Of a DNA stretch of 64,000 nt, positions 1 through 8,441 are shown piece after piece. Source of the DNA: Burkholderia arboris (GTDB lineage Bacteria > Pseudomonadota > Gammaproteobacteria > Burkholderiales > Burkholderiaceae); assembly GCF_902499125.1 (NCBI RefSeq), contig NZ_CABVPX010000027.1:1-64000 (forward strand), in the 5' to 3' direction. The notes under the pieces are model-generated. The model ran no database searches and was not told the origin of the DNA. It worked only from the letters and a program-made list of their open reading frames with translations. The translations under genes and the position numbers were made by a program. The stretch's first letter is position 1. Each line of letters begins with the position of its first letter.

Positions 1-1177
1 CGAGCAGCGCGCGCGTGCGCTTCGCGTGCACCGCGAACGCCGGTTCGGCGAGCACGCGCGCGAGCGCCGCGGCGAGCCGCGCGCCGTCGACCGGGCCATC
101 GACGCGCACGCCGCAGCCGTTCGCGACGACACGTTGCGCGTTGTCGAACTGGTCGTGTGCGAACGGCGTGACCACCTGCACGATCCCGGCCTCGCACGCG
201 AGCGCCGCGGTGCCGATCCCGCCGTGATGCACGAGCGCGCGGCAACGCGGCAGCAGCGTGCGCATCGGCACGAAGCGGCGCACGAGCAGCCGGTCGTCGC
301 CAGGGGCCGCATCGTACGGCGTCAGCAGGATCCCGCGCGCGCCGGTCGCGCGCAGCGCATGCGCCACCGCGCCCGCGTATGCCGCGTGATCGACGCGTGT
401 CGAACCGGCCGTGAACACGACCGGGGGCTCGCCGGCCGCGAGAAACGCATCGAGTGCCACATCATCGTCGGGTGTCGCAATATCGTTGAACAACGGAAAA
501 CCGCTTTGCAGATGATTCGACGGCCAGTCGGGCTGCGGCGGCGCGAACCAGCCGGGAAACAGGCACAGCACGCCGTCGGTCGAATGCAGCCAGCGGCCGA
601 GCACGCGCCGTGCGGGAGCAAGCCCCAGCTCGCGGCGCACCGCGTTGAGCGCGGGGCCGCACACGCGGTCGAGCACCTGGCGCTCGATCAGCGTCATCAG
701 CGCCGACTTCACCGGCAGCGGCCAGCGCGCGGGAATCGTCAGGCGCGGGTGCGTCGGCGGCGCATGCGCGGACAGCAGCGTCGACGGCGACACCTGCACC
801 GACACGTACGGCGTGCCGTGCAGCTCCTGCATGAAGCGCGCGGAGAACGCCCACAGCGTGCCGACGAGCACCGTGTCGGCATCGGTCAGCGCATGCAGCG
901 CGTCGTAGTGCAGGCGCAGCGTCGGCGCGATCACCTGCCACAGCGTGCGGAACGACGTGCGCGGATCCCACAGCGCCGGGTTCTCCATCGCCGCGTCGTA
1001 TTCGGCTGCCGTACCGACCGGCACGAACGCGAAGCCGCAGCGGCGCACGGCCGCCTCGAACGGCGCGTGCGTGCAGAACACGACGTCGTGACCGCGCGCC
1101 GCGAGCGTGCGCGCGACGCCGAGCAGCGGATGCACGTCGCCCGCCGAGCCGATCGCGGTCACGATCATCTTCGCCAT
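1..1177 (-). CDS. rhlB: Rhamnosyltransferase 1 RhlB-like UGT/MGT glycosyltransferase (C-terminus beyond window)
   Basis: Predicted to transfer L-rhamnose from dTDP-rhamnose to the 3-(3-hydroxyalkanoyloxy)alkanoate made by RhlA, giving mono-rhamnolipid at the inner membrane. The visible 392 residues show the GT-B/UGT pattern: an N-terminal TAIGSAGDVHPLLGVA stretch (about residues 7-22) and a nucleotide-sugar motif HHGGIGT near residue 315, followed by the acidic FAHDQFDNAQ segment. The start is the ATG at 1177, with a GGCGAGG ribosome binding site, 17 bp after the stop of the methyltransferase gene, so the two are co-transcribed. The 3' end lies left of the window. The RhlB assignment rests on the family plus the rhlA gene upstream; a different acceptor is possible but less likely. 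Confidence 0.85.
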   Translation of the reverse strand, partial: MAKMIVTAIGSAGDVHPLLGVARTLAARGHDVVFCTHAPFEAAVRRCGFAFVPVGTAAEYDAAMENPALWDPRTSFRTLWQVIAPTLRLHYDALHALTDADTVLVGTLWAFSARFMQELHGTPYVSVQVSPSTLLSAHAPPTHPRLTIPARWPLPVKSALMTLIERQVLDRVCGPALNAVRRELGLAPARRVLGRWLHSTDGVLCLFPGWFAPPQPDWPSNHLQSGFPLFNDIATPDDDVALDAFLAAGEPPVVFTAGSTRVDHAAYAGAVAHALRATGARGILLTPYDAAPGDDRLLVRRFVPMRTLLPRCRALVHHGGIGTAALACEAGIVQVVTPFAHDQFDNAQRVVANGCGVRVDGPVDGARLAAALARVLAEPAFAVHAKRTRALL

Positions 1178-1194
1178 CGCGCGCCTCGCCGGGG

Positions 1195-1764
1195 TCAGTA
1201 GAAGCCGGGAATCAGCGCCGCCACTTCACGGCGGTACTGCGCGTAGGCCGGCCCGAAATACCCGGTCAGCCAGCTTTCCTCGACGCGCACCTTGTACGCA
1301 AGCGATGCGAACACGAGCAGCACGCCGATCACGCCGCGCCATTCGCCGCCGATCAGCGCGGCGCCGGCGAGCGCGATCAGGCAACCCGTGTAGATCGGGT
1401 GACGCACGAGCGCGTACGGCCCCGTGCGGACGAGTTCGTGGTCTTCCTTCAGCGTGACCGACACGCTCCAGTTCGTGCCGAGGTGCAGCCGCGCCCAGAC
1501 CGAGAACAGCAGGCCGGCCACCAGCACCGCGAGCCCGCACTGCGCCTGCAGCCCGAAGCATTGCCAGTCGGGGACGAGCGCCCGCCACGACGGATCGGGC
1601 AGGATGATCAGCGCGCCGCCGACGATCAGCGGAATCGACTGCAGCGTGCGCGAGCGCGACGCCTCCTTGCGCACGGTCGCCTTCACGCCCTGCGACGTGG
1701 CAATCCAGTACGCGAGCCACACGGCCCACGGAACGACGATGGCGATGGTCTGAACGATATTCAC
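1195..1764 (-). CDS. Isoprenylcysteine carboxyl methyltransferase-like membrane methyltransferase in the rhl operon
   Basis: A 189-residue integral membrane protein with about four hydrophobic segments (roughly 5-22, 43-57, 75-92, 126-155). It carries the ICMT/phospholipid-methyltransferase C-terminal signature: LVRTGPYALVRHPIYTG at 111-127 (RHPxYxG, SAM binding), then EE at 162-163 and the YFGPAYAQYRR segment at 169-179. Members of this family methylate carboxyl groups or amines of lipid-like substrates with S-adenosylmethionine. The start is GTG at 1764, because the frame upstream has no hydrophobic or conserved content. It sits 67 bp after rhlA and 17 bp before rhlB, so a role in modifying the hydroxyalkanoyl acid or rhamnolipid, for example carboxyl methylation, is a reasonable inference. 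The substrate is not proven by sequence. Confidence 0.8.
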   Translation of the reverse strand: MNIVQTIAIVVPWAVWLAYWIATSQGVKATVRKEASRSRTLQSIPLIVGGALIILPDPSWRALVPDWQCFGLQAQCGLAVLVAGLLFSVWARLHLGTNWSVSVTLKEDHELVRTGPYALVRHPIYTGCLIALAGAALIGGEWRGVIGVLLVFASLAYKVRVEESWLTGYFGPAYAQYRREVAALIPGFY

Positions 1765-1831
1765 GGCGGGCCTGCCTCGGTGGGATGGGAATTCGGATGC
1801 GCGGGACGAGCCCGACGCACGACGGATGAGG

Positions 1832-2734
1832 TCACGACGACAGCGCGTGCATCGGCGCGGGCACGCACGCATGCGCGGCCGCGCGTGCGATGCCGGCCGC
1901 GACGGACGACTCGCCGCAGAAGAAGTCGAGCAGCGCCGTACGCGTGTATTCGCGCTGCGCGCGGCCTTCGATGTCGAGGAAGTGGCCGGCGTCCGGCACC
2001 GTCGCGAAGCGCGCACGCGACACATGCGCGCCGAGCTGGCGCACGTCAGCCGGCGTCGTGTAGTCGTCGCGCTCGCCGTTCAGGAACAGCAGCTCGCAGC
2101 CGATGTTCGCGAACTCGCTGAAGTAGCGCTCGGGCTGCAGCGACAGGATCTGGTCGACGTGGAACGCGACCTGGTCCTGCTCGTCGCGCGGCAGGCGCGT
2201 GAGATACCGGTAGTTGTACAGCTTCATGATGCGCGGCAGGTAACGGCCAACCGTGTCGTTCAGCAACTGCGCGGCCTTGAGATTCTCGCCGGCTGCGATG
2301 TGGTCGCGGGCGCGCGTCACGTAGTCGACCATCGCGGCGTTCAGGAACGGCGAGAACGAGCAGATCGCCGCGCGCCGCACGCTCGGGCAGCCGCGCGCGA
2401 GCGCGAACAGCGACGCGACGCCGCCCCACGACACCGACACGAGAAACGCCGGCGCGAAATGCTCGACGAGGTACTGCAGGATCGCGGCTTCGTCGTCCTT
2501 GGTCAGGATGTAGCAGCCCGGGTTGTGCTGACGCGACTGCCCCGCATACGGCAGGTCGAAGCAGATCGTATTCATCCGCTCGCCGAGATACTGGACGGTC
2601 TGGCCGAACGACGCGGTCGTCGCGAGTGCGCCGTTGACGAGCATCGCCGTGTCGAATGCCGGGTCGAACACGTTCCGTTCGACGTAGACCTTCAGACCAT
2701 TCGGTAGCGGGACCACGTGTTTTTCGGTCGGCAT
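1832..2734 (-). CDS. rhlA: 3-(3-hydroxyalkanoyloxy)alkanoic acid synthase RhlA
   Basis: RhlA links two 3-hydroxyacyl chains drawn from the fatty-acid pool into the HAA lipid moiety of rhamnolipids. The 300-residue protein (Pseudomonas RhlA is 295) has the alpha/beta hydrolase fold with strongly RhlA-like blocks: MLVNGALATTASF (31-43), FDLPYAGQSRQHNP (59-72), TKDDE (78-82) and the nucleophile elbow SVSWGG with Ser102. An acidic GERDDYTT segment and a C-terminal AGHFLDIE histidine complete the triad. The ATG at 2734 follows a GGAGAA ribosome binding site. It is first in a minus-strand operon with the methyltransferase and rhlB. I saw no convincing lux-box upstream, although quorum control is known for rhl genes in this genus. 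Confidence 0.93.
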   Translation of the reverse strand: MPTEKHVVPLPNGLKVYVERNVFDPAFDTAMLVNGALATTASFGQTVQYLGERMNTICFDLPYAGQSRQHNPGCYILTKDDEAAILQYLVEHFAPAFLVSVSWGGVASLFALARGCPSVRRAAICSFSPFLNAAMVDYVTRARDHIAAGENLKAAQLLNDTVGRYLPRIMKLYNYRYLTRLPRDEQDQVAFHVDQILSLQPERYFSEFANIGCELLFLNGERDDYTTPADVRQLGAHVSRARFATVPDAGHFLDIEGRAQREYTRTALLDFFCGESSVAAGIARAAAHACVPAPMHALSS

Positions 2735-3370
2735 CGTCGTTCTCCGGTGGATGCGGCGTCTCGACGTCGCGGCATGCTGCAGGTGCGCAATGGCTGGCGC
2801 CGGCCCCGTGCGCGGTCTGTCCACGCGCCCGTTGCCGACGCACCGCGGCAATTGCCGGCGGCGCCCATTCATTCCTCGTAGTGCGGCGCCATACTAATAC
2901 GGTCGATATTACTTACTCAAGTCATTCCAAGGATCCCCTCTACTCCACCCGGAAATGGGCCGGATTCAAATTTTTTTATCAATTTCTATGGTAAGCGGAA
3001 TTTTCAGAAAGGTGATCGCAATCGTTTGCGGGCAGGTTGCACCGGCGCTCAAAAATCACAAATAATCGTTTATATTCAATAACTAGGCTCATTTCAATCG
3101 CCCGATTGAAACGGTTTTTACAAAGCCGTGCATCTTCACAATCCGAATTGACGATTTCACATCGCGAATAATATTACAGAATTCGACACTCTTTCTATTT
3201 GTAATGGATGCGGAAGTGGAAACTTTTCTCCGCATTGCGTCATTTATCAGAAACCGTTTTAAACAGATTCCAATTTAATTAACCTTCTTTCAATGCGTTT
3301 TTCCGCACCTGCACATGACTGCGGACGCAATCGAGACCCGTTATCGAGGGCAGCCTGATCGTCCGACCCC
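2735..3370. promoter_or_regulatory. AT-rich intergenic region between rhlA and betI
   Basis: This stretch of about 640 bases holds no credible gene. From about 2880 to 3300 it is strikingly AT-rich compared with the rest of the window and includes runs such as ATTTTTTTATC. It must contain the rhlA promoter (minus strand) and lies upstream of the betI operator. It also contains the perfect inverted repeat described separately at 3092-3111. No specific -35/-10 pair could be assigned with confidence. Confidence 0.5.
3092..3111. repeat. Perfect inverted repeat, possible operator
   Basis: The arms TTTCAATCG and CGATTGAAA are perfectly complementary with a 2-bp CC spacer. The symmetry and the very short spacer fit a protein operator better than an RNA hairpin. 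It lies about 360 bp upstream of the rhlA start and about 340 bp upstream of betI, so it could serve either direction. The regulator is unknown. Confidence 0.5.
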
Positions 3371-3404
3371 GGTTTTTTGTTGATTGAACGATCAATAAAA
3401 AACC
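3371..3404. promoter_or_regulatory. BetI-type operator upstream of betI
   Basis: A long imperfect palindrome with outer arms GGTTTTTT and AAAAAACC and inner arms TTGAT/ATCAA around a TGAACG centre. The core TTGATTGAACGATCAATAAA resembles the BetI box known from choline operons of other Proteobacteria. It ends 50 bp before the betI start, which suits choline-relieved autorepression of betIBA. The similarity to the published box is from memory. Confidence 0.75.
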
Positions 3405-3454
3405 GCTAAGCTCTCGACTTCCATGGACGGCCCGTCCGGGCGAAGGGAGTCGCG

Positions 3455-4039
3455 ATGCCGAAAGTCGGAATGCGGGAGATTCGCCGCGCACAGTTGATCG
3501 ATGCCACGCTGCGCTCGATCGACGAAGCGGGCCTGCCCGGCACGACGCTCGCATCGGTCGCGCAACGCGCGAACATCTCGACGGGCATCGTCAGCCACTA
3601 CTTCGGCGACAAGGACGGCCTGCTCGAAGCAACGATGCGGCACGTGCTGCGCGACCTGTGGTCGGCCACCACGCGCCGCCGCACGGCTGCGCGCAAGGAT
3701 CCGCGTTCGCGGCTGCGCGCGATCGTCGCCGCGAACTTCGACGACACGCAGGTCAGCGCGCCCGTGATGAAGACGTGGCTCGCGTTCTGGTCGCAGAGCA
3801 TGCACGACCCGATGCTCAAGCGGCTGCAGCACGTCAACACACGGCGCCTGCATTCGAACCTGTGCGCCGAATTCGCGAAGGCGTTGCCGCGCGCGAAAGC
3901 GCGCGAAGCCGCCGGCGGCCTCGCCGCGCTGATCGACGGCCTGTGGCTGCGCGGCGCGCTCGCCGGCGGTCCGATCGACACCCGGGCGGCATTGAAGCTC
4001 GCCCACGATTACATCGACCTGCTGCTCGCGTCCGCCTGA
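3455..4039 (+). CDS. betI: TetR-family choline-responsive repressor BetI
   Basis: Represses the choline-to-betaine operon until choline is present. The 194-residue protein starts [19 protein letters not shown] and has the TetR helix-turn-helix at about 27-55 ([21 protein letters not shown]), followed by the BetI-type ligand domain with the conserved segment [18 protein letters not shown]. The family length is about 195 residues, so the gene is intact. It is first in a plus-strand operon, with betB 32 bp downstream and betA after that, and the BetI-type palindrome immediately upstream. Confidence 0.95.
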   Translation: MPKVGMREIRRAQLIDATLRSIDEAGLPGTTLASVAQRANISTGIVSHYFGDKDGLLEATMRHVLRDLWSATTRRRTAARKDPRSRLRAIVAANFDDTQVSAPVMKTWLAFWSQSMHDPMLKRLQHVNTRRLHSNLCAEFAKALPRAKAREAAGGLAALIDGLWLRGALAGGPIDTRAALKLAHDYIDLLLASA

Positions 4040-4071
4040 CGCGTCACGCAGTCGCCCTCAAGGAGATCCTC

Positions 4072-5541
4072 ATGTCCGTATTCGGTTTGCAGCGCCTCTA
4101 CATCGGCGGCGGTTACGTCGACGCCACGAGCGGCAAGACTTTCGACACCTTCGATCCCGCCACCGGCGAACTGCTCGCGCAGGTCCAGCAGGCGAGCGCG
4201 GCCGACGTCGACCGCGCCGTTGCATCCGCCCAGGAAGGCCAGCGCGAATGGGCCGCGATGACCGCGATGCAGCGCTCGCGCATCCTGCGCCGCGCGGTCG
4301 ACCTGCTGCGCGAGCGCAACGACGCGCTCGCGGCGCTGGAAACGCGCGACACCGGCAAGCCGATCGGCGAGACGCTCGCGGTCGACATCGTCACCGGCGC
4401 GGACGTGATCGAGTACTACGCGGGCCTCGCGACCGCGATCGAAGGGCTGCAGGTGCCGCTGCGCGCCGAATCGTTCGTCTATACGCGCCGCGAACCGCTC
4501 GGCGTGTGCGCGGGCATCGGCGCGTGGAACTACCCGATCCAGATCGCGTGCTGGAAGACGGCACCCGCGCTCGCGGCCGGCAACGCGATGGTGTTCAAGC
4601 CGAGCGAAGTCACGCCGCTGACCGCGCTCAAGCTCGCGGAAATCTATACGGAAGCCGGCGTGCCGGCCGGCGTGTTCAACGTCGTGCAGGGCGACGGCTC
4701 GGTCGGCGCGCTGCTGACGGGCCACCCGGACATCGCGAAGGTGTCGTTCACGGGCGGTGTCGAGACGGGCAAGAAGGTGATGTCGCTGGCCGGCGCATCG
4801 TCGCTGAAGGAAGTGACGATGGAACTGGGCGGCAAGTCGCCGCTGATCGTGTTCGACGATGCGGACCTCGACCGTGCGGCCGACATCGCGGTGACCGCCA
4901 ACTTCTTCAGCTCGGGCCAGGTCTGCACGAACGGCACGCGCGTGTTCGTGCACCGTTCGGTCAAGGACGCGTTCACGCAGAAGGTGCTCGAGCGCGTGAA
5001 GCGCATCCGCGTCGGCAAGCCGGCCGATGCCGACACCAACTTCGGCCCGCTCGTGTCGGCCGCGCAGCTCGACAAGGTGCTCGGCTTCATCGAAAGCGGC
5101 AAGGCGGAAGGCGCGAAGCTGCTCGCGGGCGGCACGCGCCTGACCGACGGCCACTTCGGCAACGGCCAGTACGTCGCGCCGACCGTGTTCGGCGATTGCC
5201 GCGACGACATGAAGATCGTCCGCGAGGAAATCTTCGGGCCGGTGATGAGCATCCTCGATTTCGAGTCGGAGGACGAAGTGATCGCCCGCGCGAACGACAC
5301 GCACTTCGGGCTTGCAGCCGGCGTCGTGACCGAGAACCTGTCGCGCGCGCACCGCACGATCCACCGCCTCGAAGCCGGCATCTGCTGGATCAACACGTGG
5401 GGCGAATCGCCGGCCGAGATGCCGGTTGGCGGATACAAGCAATCCGGTGTCGGACGCGAGAACGGCATCACGACGCTCGAGCACTACACTCGAATCAAGT
5501 CGGTGCAGGTCGAGCTCGGCCGCTACAACCCGGTGTTTTAA
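4072..5541 (+). CDS. betB: Betaine aldehyde dehydrogenase BetB
   Basis: Oxidises betaine aldehyde to glycine betaine with NAD(P)+ in the cytoplasm, the second step after choline oxidation. The 489-residue aldehyde dehydrogenase has the NAD-binding segment [20 protein letters not shown], the general base Glu251 in MELGGKSPL and the nucleophile Cys285 in GQVCTNGTR. The C-terminal [21 protein letters not shown] segment is typical of BetB. The ATG at 4072 is preceded by AAGGAGATCCTC; the same frame is open further upstream but that part is non-coding shadow over betI. Confidence 0.96.
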   Translation: MSVFGLQRLYIGGGYVDATSGKTFDTFDPATGELLAQVQQASAADVDRAVASAQEGQREWAAMTAMQRSRILRRAVDLLRERNDALAALETRDTGKPIGETLAVDIVTGADVIEYYAGLATAIEGLQVPLRAESFVYTRREPLGVCAGIGAWNYPIQIACWKTAPALAAGNAMVFKPSEVTPLTALKLAEIYTEAGVPAGVFNVVQGDGSVGALLTGHPDIAKVSFTGGVETGKKVMSLAGASSLKEVTMELGGKSPLIVFDDADLDRAADIAVTANFFSSGQVCTNGTRVFVHRSVKDAFTQKVLERVKRIRVGKPADADTNFGPLVSAAQLDKVLGFIESGKAEGAKLLAGGTRLTDGHFGNGQYVAPTVFGDCRDDMKIVREEIFGPVMSILDFESEDEVIARANDTHFGLAAGVVTENLSRAHRTIHRLEAGICWINTWGESPAEMPVGGYKQSGVGRENGITTLEHYTRIKSVQVELGRYNPVF

Positions 5542-5566
5542 GGATCACGAAAGGAGACTGACCGTC

Positions 5567-7267
5567 ATGACGACACGCGAATACGATTACATCATCTGCG
5601 GCGCAGGCTCCGCGGGCAACGTGCTCGCAACGCGCCTGACGGAAGATCCGGACGTCACGGTGCTGCTGCTCGAAGCCGGTGGTCCCGACTACCGCTTCGA
5701 CTTCCGCACGCAGATGCCGGCCGCCCTCGCCTACCCGCTGCAGGGCCGCCGCTACAACTGGGCGTACGAGACCGACCCCGAGCCGCACATGGACAACCGC
5801 CGGATGGAATGCGGCCGCGGCAAGGGGCTCGGCGGCTCGTCGCTGATCAACGGGATGTGCTACATCCGCGGCAACGCGCTCGACTACGACAACTGGTCAA
5901 CGCACAAGGGCCTCGAGAACTGGACGTATCTCGACTGCCTGCCGTACTTCAAGAAAGCCGAGACGCGCGACGTCGGCCCGAACGACTATCACGGCGGCAG
6001 CGGCCCCGTGTCGGTCACGACCAGCAAGCCGGGCGTGAACCCGCTGTTCGAGGCGATGGTCGACGCGGGCGTGCAGGCCGGCTATCCGCGCACCGACGAT
6101 CTGAACGGCTACCAGCAGGAAGGCTTCGGCCCGATGGACCGCACCGTCACGCCGAAGGGCCGCCGCGCGAGCACCGCGCGCGGCTACCTCGACCAGGCGA
6201 AGGTGCGGTCGAACCTCGAGATCGTCACGCACGCGCTCGCCGACCGCATCCTGTTCGACGGCAAGCGCGCGTCGGGCGTCACGTACCTGCGCGGCAGCGA
6301 ACGCGCGACCGCGCATGCGCGCCGCGAGGTGCTCGTGTGCAGCGGCGCGATCGCGTCGCCGCAACTGCTGCAGCGCTCGGGCGTCGGCCCCGGTGCATGG
6401 CTCAAGGCACTCGACATTCCCGTCGTGCTCGACCTGCCCGGTGTCGGCCAGAACCTGCAGGACCACCTGGAGATGTACATCCAGTACGAGTGCAAGGAGC
6501 CCGTCTCGCTGTACCCGGCGCTCAAGTGGTGGAACCAGCCGAAGATCGGTCTCGAATGGATGCTGAACGGCACCGGCCTCGGCGCGAGCAACCACTTCGA
6601 AGCGGGCGGCTTCATCCGCACGCGCGACGACGATCCGTGGCCGAACATTCAGTACCACTTCCTGCCGGTGGCGATCAACTACAACGGCTCGAACGCAATC
6701 GAGATGCACGGTTTCCAGGCGCACGTCGGTTCGATGCGCTCGCCGAGCCGCGGCCGCGTGAAGCTGCGCTCGCGCGACCCGAACGATCATCCGAGCATCC
6801 TGTTCAACTACATGGCCGAAGCGCTCGACTGGCGCGAGTTCCGCGATGCGATCCGCGCGACGCGCGAGATCATGCGGCAGCCCGCGCTCGACCGCTATCG
6901 CGGCCGCGAGCTGAACCCGGGCGCCGATTGCAAGAGCGACAAGGAACTGGACGCGTTCGTGCGCGCCCGCGCGGAAACCGCGTTCCATCCGTCGTGCTCG
7001 TGCAAGATGGGTTACGACGACATGGCGGTGGTCGATGAGGAAGGCCGCGTGCACGGGCTCGAAGGGCTGCGTGTCGTCGATGCGTCGATCATGCCGATCA
7101 TCACGACCGGCAACCTCAATGCGCCGACGATCATGATCGCGGAGAAGATCGCCGACAAGATCCGCGGCCGCCAGCCGCTCGCACGCGTCGACGTGCCGTA
7201 CTTCGTCGCGAACGGCGCACTGGCGCGGAATGTCGCGAAGGCCGTGCGGCAGCCCGAGACGGCCTGA
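5567..7267 (+). CDS. betA: Choline dehydrogenase BetA
   Basis: Membrane-associated FAD enzyme of the GMC oxidoreductase family that oxidises choline to betaine aldehyde. The 566-residue protein begins [24 protein letters not shown] (the ADP-binding GxGxxG region) and has GMC signature 1 around [22 protein letters not shown], signature 2 around [17 protein letters not shown] and the catalytic [10 protein letters not shown] histidine region. The start at 5567 follows an AAAGGAGA ribosome binding site 25 bp after betB, so the frame that is open upstream over the betB end is not used. It is the last gene of betIBA and is followed by a terminator hairpin. Confidence 0.96.
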   Translation: MTTREYDYIICGAGSAGNVLATRLTEDPDVTVLLLEAGGPDYRFDFRTQMPAALAYPLQGRRYNWAYETDPEPHMDNRRMECGRGKGLGGSSLINGMCYIRGNALDYDNWSTHKGLENWTYLDCLPYFKKAETRDVGPNDYHGGSGPVSVTTSKPGVNPLFEAMVDAGVQAGYPRTDDLNGYQQEGFGPMDRTVTPKGRRASTARGYLDQAKVRSNLEIVTHALADRILFDGKRASGVTYLRGSERATAHARREVLVCSGAIASPQLLQRSGVGPGAWLKALDIPVVLDLPGVGQNLQDHLEMYIQYECKEPVSLYPALKWWNQPKIGLEWMLNGTGLGASNHFEAGGFIRTRDDDPWPNIQYHFLPVAINYNGSNAIEMHGFQAHVGSMRSPSRGRVKLRSRDPNDHPSILFNYMAEALDWREFRDAIRATREIMRQPALDRYRGRELNPGADCKSDKELDAFVRARAETAFHPSCSCKMGYDDMAVVDEEGRVHGLEGLRVVDASIMPIITTGNLNAPTIMIAEKIADKIRGRQPLARVDVPYFVANGALARNVAKAVRQPETA

Positions 7268-7310
7268 CGGGGGCGGGCACCCCGCCCGAACGTCGATCGG
7301 GTCCTGACGA

Positions 7311-7345
7311 AACGCCGCCGGCCGTGATGGTCGGCGGCGTTGTTT
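7311..7345 (+). terminator. Terminator after betA
   Basis: Arms AACGCCGCCG (7311-7320) and CGGCGGCGTT (7332-7341) are perfectly complementary with an 11-nt loop, followed by GTTTC. It sits between the convergent betA and phosphatase genes and could work in both directions. Confidence 0.75.
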
Positions 7346-7355
7346 CATGCAGGTA

Positions 7356-7940
7356 TCAACCGCGGTTCACTTCCTGCCGCAAACGCTCGACGTCGACGTG
7401 CTTCAGGTAGTTCGTGATGTTCTGCCAGACCGGATGAAAGCCGTAGCCGCCGTGCTGCAGTTCATCGAGCGCCTGCTCGCGCGTCCAGCCCTGGTACACC
7501 ATCCGGTACAGCGCGGACACGAGGCCCGTGCGATCGGCGCCGTGCTGGCAGTGGATCAGCACCGGGCCGTCCTTGTCGGCCGTGCGCAGCGCCTTCAGCG
7601 CGGTGACCATGTCTTCGTCGCGGATGTCCCACGTGTTGATCCGGATGCGCTGCATCCGGATCTGCGTGCCGGCCAGAATGGTGTCGTCCGCATGAAACGA
7701 ACGGAAGCTGATGACCTTGCGGATGCCGAGCTTCTGCAGTTCCGGCACGTCCGCGCGCGACAGCTGCGCGCTGCGGTACAGCGTCGGCGTGATGCGATGC
7801 AGGTTGTTCACGTGCGCATCGACCACGCTCTGCGCCCACTTGATCGGCCGGGCGGACGCGTCGGAGGCCGGGTCCGCGTGGGCCGGCTGCACGAGCGCGG
7901 CGAGCGTGACGGCGAGCGAGGCAATGACGGCGATTTTCAT
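7356..7940 (-). CDS. Exported dual-specificity/tyrosine phosphatase family protein
   Basis: A 194-residue protein with an N-terminal signal peptide (hydrophobic 3-19, cleavage probably after PAHA at 22) and a DSP-type phosphatase domain. The P-loop HCQHGADRTG gives Cys131 and Arg137 of the CX5R signature, with an upstream Asp-rich loop (DIRDED, 105-110) that may supply the general acid. A periplasmic location is inferred. It is the last of three minus-strand genes, 6 bp after the membrane-protein gene. The glycolipid-type glycosyltransferase upstream suggests a lipid phosphate or sugar phosphate substrate rather than a protein, but the sequence does not decide this. Confidence 0.85.
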   Translation of the reverse strand: MKIAVIASLAVTLAALVQPAHADPASDASARPIKWAQSVVDAHVNNLHRITPTLYRSAQLSRADVPELQKLGIRKVISFRSFHADDTILAGTQIRMQRIRINTWDIRDEDMVTALKALRTADKDGPVLIHCQHGADRTGLVSALYRMVYQGWTREQALDELQHGGYGFHPVWQNITNYLKHVDVERLRQEVNRG

Positions 7941-7946
7941 GTCGGT

Positions 7947-8441
7947 TCAATAGAATGCGCGCTTGCGCTCGCGGGACAGGACGAACAGCACGATCGCGGC
8001 CGCGCTCATGGTCCAGTAGTCGGTCGGCGCGACGCCCAGCCAGTGGATATGCCACGGCACGTGGGCCGGATTGAAGCGGGACAGACCGTAGGCCGGATTC
8101 AGCACGAACCACAGGAAATCCTCGGTCAGCCAGAACACCATGATGCACGCGATGATCCGCGCCTCGATGCGCCACGACCACCGCGCGTTGAAGATCGGCG
8201 GCAGGTGGAAGAACAGCGCGACGAACGGGAACACCCAGGCGTGGTAGCCGGTCATCGGCCGCCCGCCCCAGAAGATGTCGAGCAGCCAGTGATGTTCGAT
8301 GCGCCAGGTCGGCAGGTTCGCGGCCCAGCCCGCGCTGCCCTCGATCTGGATCTCGACGTTCGCGAAGCAATACGCGAGCAGCACGACCCAGGCGACGACG
8401 AACAGCGTATGGCGCGCCGGGATGAAACGCGCAACGCTCAT
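7947..8441 (-). CDS. Small integral membrane protein of unknown function
   Basis: A 164-residue protein with about four hydrophobic segments (approximately 11-27, 66-85, 90-110, 142-155) and many Trp, His and aromatic residues between them (IEHHWLLDIFWGGRPMTGYH; WHIHWLGVAPTDYW). I do not recognise the family. Its ATG overlaps the stop of the glycosyltransferase gene (ATGA, 8438-8441), so it is translationally coupled to it, and the phosphatase starts 6 bp downstream. Conserved-looking His and Trp clusters at membrane edges suggest a lipid-handling enzyme or partner; this is inference. Confidence 0.85.
   Translation of the reverse strand: MSVARFIPARHTLFVVAWVVLLAYCFANVEIQIEGSAGWAANLPTWRIEHHWLLDIFWGGRPMTGYHAWVFPFVALFFHLPPIFNARWSWRIEARIIACIMVFWLTEDFLWFVLNPAYGLSRFNPAHVPWHIHWLGVAPTDYWTMSAAAIVLFVLSRERKRAFY

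Noticed and set aside
26-1201. A 391-codon plus-strand frame opposite rhlB.
   Set aside because: Composition is Arg/His/Ala-rich without domains; the minus strand has the glycosyltransferase with HHGGIGT.
2735-2900. A lux-box (quorum-sensing) site upstream of rhlA.
   Set aside because: I looked for a CTGT-N-ACAG-type palindrome and found no convincing match.
3658-4071. Upstream in-frame extension of betB.
   Set aside because: It overlaps betI in another frame and lacks family similarity; the ATG at 4072 has a perfect ribosome binding site.
5426-5566. Upstream in-frame extension of betA.
   Set aside because: It runs over the end of betB; the ATG at 5567 follows AAAGGAGA and gives the canonical N-terminus.
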